From assembly GCA_945859605.1 (NCBI GenBank), contig OX243814.1, positions 25,650,686 through 25,714,685 of the forward strand: a DNA stretch of 64,000 bases, given 5' to 3'. The first letter of the stretch is position 1. Each line of letters opens with the position of its first letter. Below the pieces are notes generated by a model. That model worked only from the letters and a program-made list of their open reading frames with translations, was not told the origin of the DNA and searched no databases. The stretch is from Lumbricus rubellus. Taxonomy: Eukaryota > Annelida > Clitellata > Crassiclitellata > Lumbricidae. Below, in pieces: positions 58,570-64,000 of this stretch. The position numbers and the translations under genes are program-made.

Positions 58570-58770
58570 AGAGAAACTGAGACAGAGACAGAGACTGAGA
58601 CTGAGACTGAGACAGAGACAGAGACAGAGACAGAAACAGAGACAGAGACAGAAACAGAGACAGGGACAGAGCTATAGAAAGAGACAGAGAGACAGAAGGG
58701 AAGAGAGAGCGAGAGAGACAGAGACATAGACAGAGACATAGACAGACAGACAGAGACAGAGACAGAGAGT
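58570..58770. repeat. (GACAGA)n array
   Basis: Same purine satellite type as at 38560 and 41225. Confidence 0.95.
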
Positions 58771-59089
58771 GTGGCGGTGGATCAGGAGAAGAAGAAGTAA
58801 GAAATGGAGCAAAACTGAACTGCAGATGTTTTCTCCGATGGCAAAGTACGATGACCAATCAATTTTATTCGTTGTCGACAATGTTCGGTGTGGAGTTCTT
58901 GCATAGTCACCTGCGCCACCGCCGCCGTCGCCGTCTCTGCCACCCGTTTAAAGCTCCAGCTACGGCGCTCATGCCTCAGTCTGTCGTCTCTGAATACAAG
59001 TCAATTGTCGATTCCGTACGATACGCAAAACAATAAATCATGTCTCAGATATATATGCAGCTCTGCAGCCTCCCTTGTAGACTATATCC

Positions 59090-59480
59090 ATCTGTCCTTC
59101 AGTCTGTCTGTCCATCTATATGTCCATCTGTCTGTCCATCTGTCTTTCCATCTGTCTGTCCATCTATATGTCCATCTGTCTGTCCATCTATATGTCCATC
59201 TGTCTGTCCATCTATATGTCCGTCTGTCTGTCCATCCGTCTGTCTGTCCATCCGTCTGTCCGTCTGTCTGTCCGTCCGTCTGTCCATCCGTCTGTCTGTC
59301 CATCTATATGTCCATCTGTCTGTCCATCTGTCTGTTCAGCTGTCTATCTGTCCATCTCTCTATCTACCCGTCTGTCCATCTGTGTATCCACCCGTCTGTG
59401 CATCCGTCCGTCCGTCTGTCTGTGCATCCGTCTGTGCATCCGACCGTCCGTCTGTCTGTCCATCGTTCGCCCGTGTCTGT
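59090..59480. repeat. (CTGTCCATC)n-type array
   Basis: Degenerate repeat of CTGT, CCATC and CCGTC units, about 390 bp. Long Ser/Cys/His-rich open frames on this array are artefacts. Confidence 0.95.
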
Positions 59481-60300
59481 GTGTGTCTGTGTGTCGGTAT
59501 GGCTGGGTGTATTAATTTTTGTCAGCGTTTAATTTATATGATTTTAGCGACCATCGATTGAGGTTATGACAATGGCGATGTATAATTCATCGGTGGAAAA
59601 TTATGACACAAAGCAACGTAAGCCTACAGTCGAACGATTTGTCATCTAAGCTCTCTCTTTATTTCGCATGAAATTACCTCAATTCATCAAAATTCCAGGT
59701 CATTATTAGTCTCCTATTATTATACGTTGAAGCGAGTCACCTATAGATACATGCAGAGCCAAACAAGACACTCGATCACGATGCAGACATTCCTACACAG
59801 ACACGATCTGCTACACATACCCTTGAGGGGGGGTTGTGGTGGTGGGGGAGGGGTAGAGTAGCCCCAAAGGCGCCACAGAAGTCCAAACCTTGAATTCTCC
59901 TACATTCGCTGTCATTAAGCTTATACCCCGTTACTCGCACTCAATCGCCGTAAACGTCATCGTGATTTTTTATGTAGCGCACGATATGAAAGCGACGGAT
60001 CCTGACAGCTTGAAAGATTGAGGCATCGGCCGTTGAATAATTAAAGGCAATCAAGGAAGATGGGGGAGAGTGGTGGGTAGAGGGATGCCTTCATTCCTAA
60101 GACATCATAACAGACGGACGGAGGAGGGGAGAGAGGTCTTCATTCATATAAGACAATATATTAAAAGACGCGCCTCTAATCTCAGTCGGGATGAGAATAC
60201 AGACTTCGCGGCACCGGAGAATAGACGACACGTCACGTGGAACTGCCGACCCACTTGGAAATAATCTTAATTAATGAATTACTGTTGACAGCCTTTATAT
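59481..60300. other. Non-coding, no recognised feature
   Basis: No exon or element identified. Confidence 0.45.
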
Positions 60301-60301
60301 A

Positions 60302-60335
60302 CATGGTGGGACAAAAAACGCCCAAAGTTTTTTTG
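60302..60335 (+). mobile_element. Possible Tc1/mariner left end
   Basis: 'catggtgggacaaaaaacgc' preceded by TA resembles a mariner terminal repeat. No matching right end was found in the window, so it is a relic or coincidence. Confidence 0.3.
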
Positions 60336-62490
60336 TCCAAATCTTGGCCAGAAGCGCGACGTTTTTAATCAAACTTCAAAGGTTTAACGGCAATTCATAA
60401 CTATACGTACAATGGCCAAATTTCATCAACATCTTTCAAACAGAGCAAAACTTATATCACTTTTAGTCTACCTTTGACACGTTGGCCATTTTATTTGCTA
60501 GAAAGTTTGATTTTGTTGTTTTAAATTAAAAATTTTATCTGAAAAATTCTTTATTCACCAACTTGATAGTCGTTTTGCACAATGAGGCCACAGTGACGTG
60601 CTAAACTGCTGGTAGGCCTACATGTTTCTCTTCTAAATAATATTGTAATATTGATAATGATTAGGTCAATCTTTCAATATCAAGTTCATTTGATAACAAA
60701 TTATTTGAGATGTGACTCAATCAAATCGTTTTTTGATACTCTTTGGTACGCTATGTTTCGGATCGTCAATAATCAGGGCATGGACTTACTAAAAGTTGCC
60801 TAACTTTTTTCTGTTTAGAATATTTTTGCCAAATTTGGTTCTTGCACACAATACGTATTGTCATTTAGCCTGTGAAACTTGATTTTAAAATTCTTACTCT
60901 TGGCCAAGATATTTTTAAAAAACTTGCTAAGATTTTTGGACCACACTGGAGACTTGACCTACGTGGAAGACCAATATCCTCCTCTTGTGTTTTTTCTCTA
61001 CTCATTAATCGTCTTCTTTATTTCCATCTTTTCTACTCTTGTCTTAAAACAGGAAAATAAGTAGGATTCAGGCAATAGTATACGTGGATATCAACAGTAC
61101 TCTAACGCTATAAATTATAAAAGAAAATTCTTCACCGACGCTCAAATGATTATAATATAGGCCAATACGTCAAAAAAGAATAACATTCCAATGTAGCCTA
61201 TATAATTTCCATTTAGGTTTACGCAAGCATTTTTTTTTCTCAAATTCAACTTCTTTTGAAAAGACAATTATTATCATTAATGGAACTTCTATTTTGGAAA
61301 GATTTTCGCGTAAATCAAAATTATATTTATGCAGGAATTGCAATGGTCGAATTATTTCAAAACGCTAAAACGATAAATTGGACTTAAGCTTATACCATGT
61401 AGATCTTGATAAAAAAGAAGAATTTTGTGCATAGATTTTATCGGCTTTTACCCCGATTTAGAGCAACCTGCATGGTCAAGCGATGGAAATGATTGGCCTT
61501 TATATTTAGGAATTCGAATCATGGTGATTTTATATTTTATTCGCTCCGAATTGTCCGCTTCAAATTGTCTGCAGCGAATAATTGTCTGCGTCAAACTGAC
61601 CGCTCCGAATTGCCTGGCTCCGAATTGTCCGGCTCCGACTTGCCTGGAACCATTTATTTCCTCCATTCCCTGGAATCGACATGCAAAGACGAGATGGATT
61701 TTGAAGTTGAATCGGATCCTGTTGAGATGGTTGGCGGGAGAGAAGATGGTGTGGGCGGACTTGAGGGAAAGATTAACTGCGGTCTATAGCAGCGGAAGCC
61801 ACAGCGGTCCTTCACTTCAAAGGAAACATGAGTGACGGCGACCAGACTCCAGACTGAGCACTGTGAGCAATGAGCAACGAACCCTGGAAATAGGAGCTTC
61901 AGCGAAGGGATCATCTCACCACTGGCAATCAAGTACTGCAGCTCAACATTGACGAGTATACTACTCGAGTATGGCATTTCTTCGTTGCTGCTCTTGAGTA
62001 CTTCACTCTGCACTGACACCGACTGCAGTCTAGAAGTCTGAACGTATCTGAAGTCTGAACGTATCTGAAGCAGGCTTTCAATTACAGCAGTTATCGACTG
62101 TTTATCTGCCAGCTTTATTGCTCGATGAAAAGACAGTTTTATTTGAACCACAATGAACGGTTCAAGGCAGTTGCGTTGACATTTTATTAGTCTATAGTTT
62201 GATCTTTGCTCGAATTAGGAATCAATTGAGGGTTGTTGACTTGAAGGCTGGATTAAAGAGCTTCACATAACAATAAAAGGCACAAATGATTCAGAATTGC
62301 GTGCTATGATGTAGTGCAGACTTATACAATGAATGTCTTTCATATTATACTGCGTTGTCGAACCGTACGCCATCCGATGTTGTTTGTTCCTTTGCAATAA
62401 TACTCTTTCAGGAACAGTTGGCATAAAACGCGGTCGCCCTTCATGAGTGTTGGATAATTCGACGTTTTGTGCTGCCTATATAAAAGGCTT
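60336..62490. other. Non-coding, mostly unrecognised
   Basis: No convincing exon. A degenerate 15-bp tandem of 'ctccgaattgtccgg' lies at 61545-61650. Confidence 0.45.
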
Positions 62491-62499
62491 CTGAGGCTA

Positions 62500-62670
62500 C
62501 TGCTGCTGCTGCAGTTGATTATGATGCTGATGCTGTTGCTGCTGCTGCTGTCTTGGATGAGGTGAGCGAAGGTGCCGCCTCCTCCAACCGCCACCGCCCC
62601 TGCCACCGCCGCCGCCGCCACCACCGCCACCGCCCCTGCCACCAACGCCGCCACCACCGCCACCACCAAT
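62500..62670. repeat. CTG then GCC/ACC repeats
   Basis: CTG/CTT run followed by CCGCCACCG units. Ala/Gly/Val-rich open frames are artefacts. Confidence 0.9.
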
Positions 62671-62979
62671 AAATTACATTCGACGGGCAGCAAGATATGG
62701 AAAGACAAAGGATAAGAAGAGTGGGAGAAAAAGAATCTCCTCCTCTTCCTCCTCCGACTCCTCTTCCGAGTCCATATTATATGGAGAAGAAATTGGGAAG
62801 GAGAGAAGAGAAGCTGATCAGACGGATGGATGAATAGCTGAGAGAATGGATGAAAGACGGAATTGACAGGAAATTATAGATATACTGCGAGACCCGGATT
62901 GGAAGCAGATCGCGGAGCCTTGCGAGACAATGGAAGACTGCAATATATAATATATATATGTATGTTACAGGCAATGTGT

Positions 62980-63130
62980 AAAATCAGGGATTTTGTAAAA
63001 TGCCTGAAATTTTTAGGCAATTTGTAAAATCCCCAATTCACTCGGGCACTTTACACAATCCCTGAAAAAAACAGGGATTTTGTAAAATCCCTGAAATCTG
63101 AAGCTGAAAATTTGACAGATTGCCTGAAAC
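62980..63130. repeat. Palindromic 'ttttgtaaaat' cluster
   Basis: Five copies of a 'ttttgtaaaat' or 'tgtaaaat' core, flanked by 'cctga' or 'aggca', in alternating orientation. Probably the end of an unclassified element. Confidence 0.6.
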
Positions 63131-63299
63131 CCAAATGAACATAATCGTTGTTTATTATGGAAACAAGCCACTTAAGTTTACTTCAATTTAATTTTTCGAA
63201 TTTTAGTTTTTAATTTTCAAAGTTAATTAGTTAAAGTCATCTATAATAGGCCTACATTAAAAAAATTCAAATTTGTAAACTGCTATGAACAAATCGAAT

Positions 63300-64000
63300 C
63301 ATGGGCGCCCGCAGAAATTTTTGCAGGGGGGGCAAAATTTTTCGATGATCCGTAAATGTTTTATCAGCAAGAGCTTGAAAAACGCAAAGCTGAAAATTAA
63401 GAGCACGAGTATTTTTCAATGAGGTTTCTTAATGCAAATTTTTCAGTTTCTTGTTGTGTATCAGCTTTAATATGAATAGTTTCTTTAGTGCGAAGAAATT
63501 TGTTAAAAATAAAAAGTAGATGTTAGGCTAAAAGTGGGTTCCTGAAGCGGCGCTGTAATATTATAAGTCCATTAGATTAATGAATAAATGAATAAAAAAA
63601 ATAGGTGTCAGTTTTCAAGGTGCAAGTATTGTATTCCTCTACATGTAGGCCTAGCTACTTCTATATTATAATAATAATTTCTTAACTTCTTGAATTCGGT
63701 GCACTGTTGAGAAATTTCTAATTTTGTCATTGGTATTGATACTTAATTTTGTGCAGTTGTGAAAGGTTACATGACAGTGAGATTCCAATCAAGTAGGCCA
63801 TATATATCCTAATCGATAGAAAAATACTACTTGCAAGGGCGCCTGCCGGAGGGTTAACAGAAAATGGTCACTGTTCCTGCTTTTAACAAGATGTTGATAA
63901 TGGAAGGCAAAAAATTAAGAGCATGTTTATTTCTACAGAGATTTCTAAACATATATTTCTGACTTTCACTGTTTGTATCGTTCGTATCGTTAGTGCTTTA
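63300..64000. other. Possible hAT end and non-coding remainder
   Basis: 'catgggcgcccgcag' at 63300 differs by one base from the 15-bp terminus of the hAT MITE at 43041, so a related element may start here and run out of the window. A SINE tail fragment lies near 63535-63580 ('cctgaagcggcgctgtaa'). I see no exon. Confidence 0.45.

Noticed and set aside
58888..59561. Ser/His/Cys/Pro-rich open frames over 59090-59480
   Set aside because: Translations of the CTGTCCATC-type array in three frames.
62340..62708. Val/Ala/Gly-rich minus-strand protein
   Set aside because: Dominated by GCC/ACC and CTG repeats. No splice or domain evidence.

Overview
This window looks like nuclear DNA from an animal, most likely a marine invertebrate. 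The evidence is spliced metazoan genes (an AP-1/Jun factor and a metabotropic-glutamate-type receptor), tRNA-derived SINEs, LINE, Ty1/copia, piggyBac, Tc1/mariner and hAT elements, and very dense simple repeats. A short palindrome centred on AGGCCT recurs throughout the non-coding DNA. From memory this flavour resembles echinoderm or other marine deuterostome genomes; that placement is a low-confidence inference.

Layout. 1-3990: non-coding, probably including the jun 3' UTR. 3991-5979 (-): a two-exon jun gene, 310 aa. 5980-9714: jun upstream DNA with two non-autonomous DNA elements. One is a palindromic MITE carrying two perfect CRE sites; the other is a 1.6-kb element built from direct and inverted copies of a ~153-bp unit. 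9736-18797: a three-level transposon nest. A decayed Tc1/mariner element (TA duplication) holds a piggyBac element (TTAA duplication), and inside its second coding exon sits a Ty1/copia element with 185-bp LTRs that look identical by eye (5-bp duplication). 19738-20325: a decayed LINE reverse transcriptase.

21337-31660 (+): a three-exon class C GPCR, 1038 aa. It resembles metabotropic glutamate receptors but has a changed ligand pocket and an extra Gly/Glu-rich linker. Its introns carry a perfect CTAT array of about 560 bp, a 600-bp GTCA/ATCA array, a mariner-derived foldback element and a hAT MITE.

31661-39771: intergenic, with repeats and a SINE. 39772 to beyond 56465 (+): the start of a third gene. 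A signal-peptide exon and a Cys/Trp-rich exon are separated by a 16.5-kb intron and join in phase. The rest of this gene was not found and probably lies beyond the window. 56466-64000: repeats, SINE pieces and element ends with no recognised exon.

The three genes show no operon-like relationship. Jun is a nuclear transcription factor, the receptor is a plasma-membrane protein, and the third product is predicted to enter the secretory pathway. Exon coordinates come from reading splice sites and checking that joined lengths keep frame. No alignment or database search was possible.
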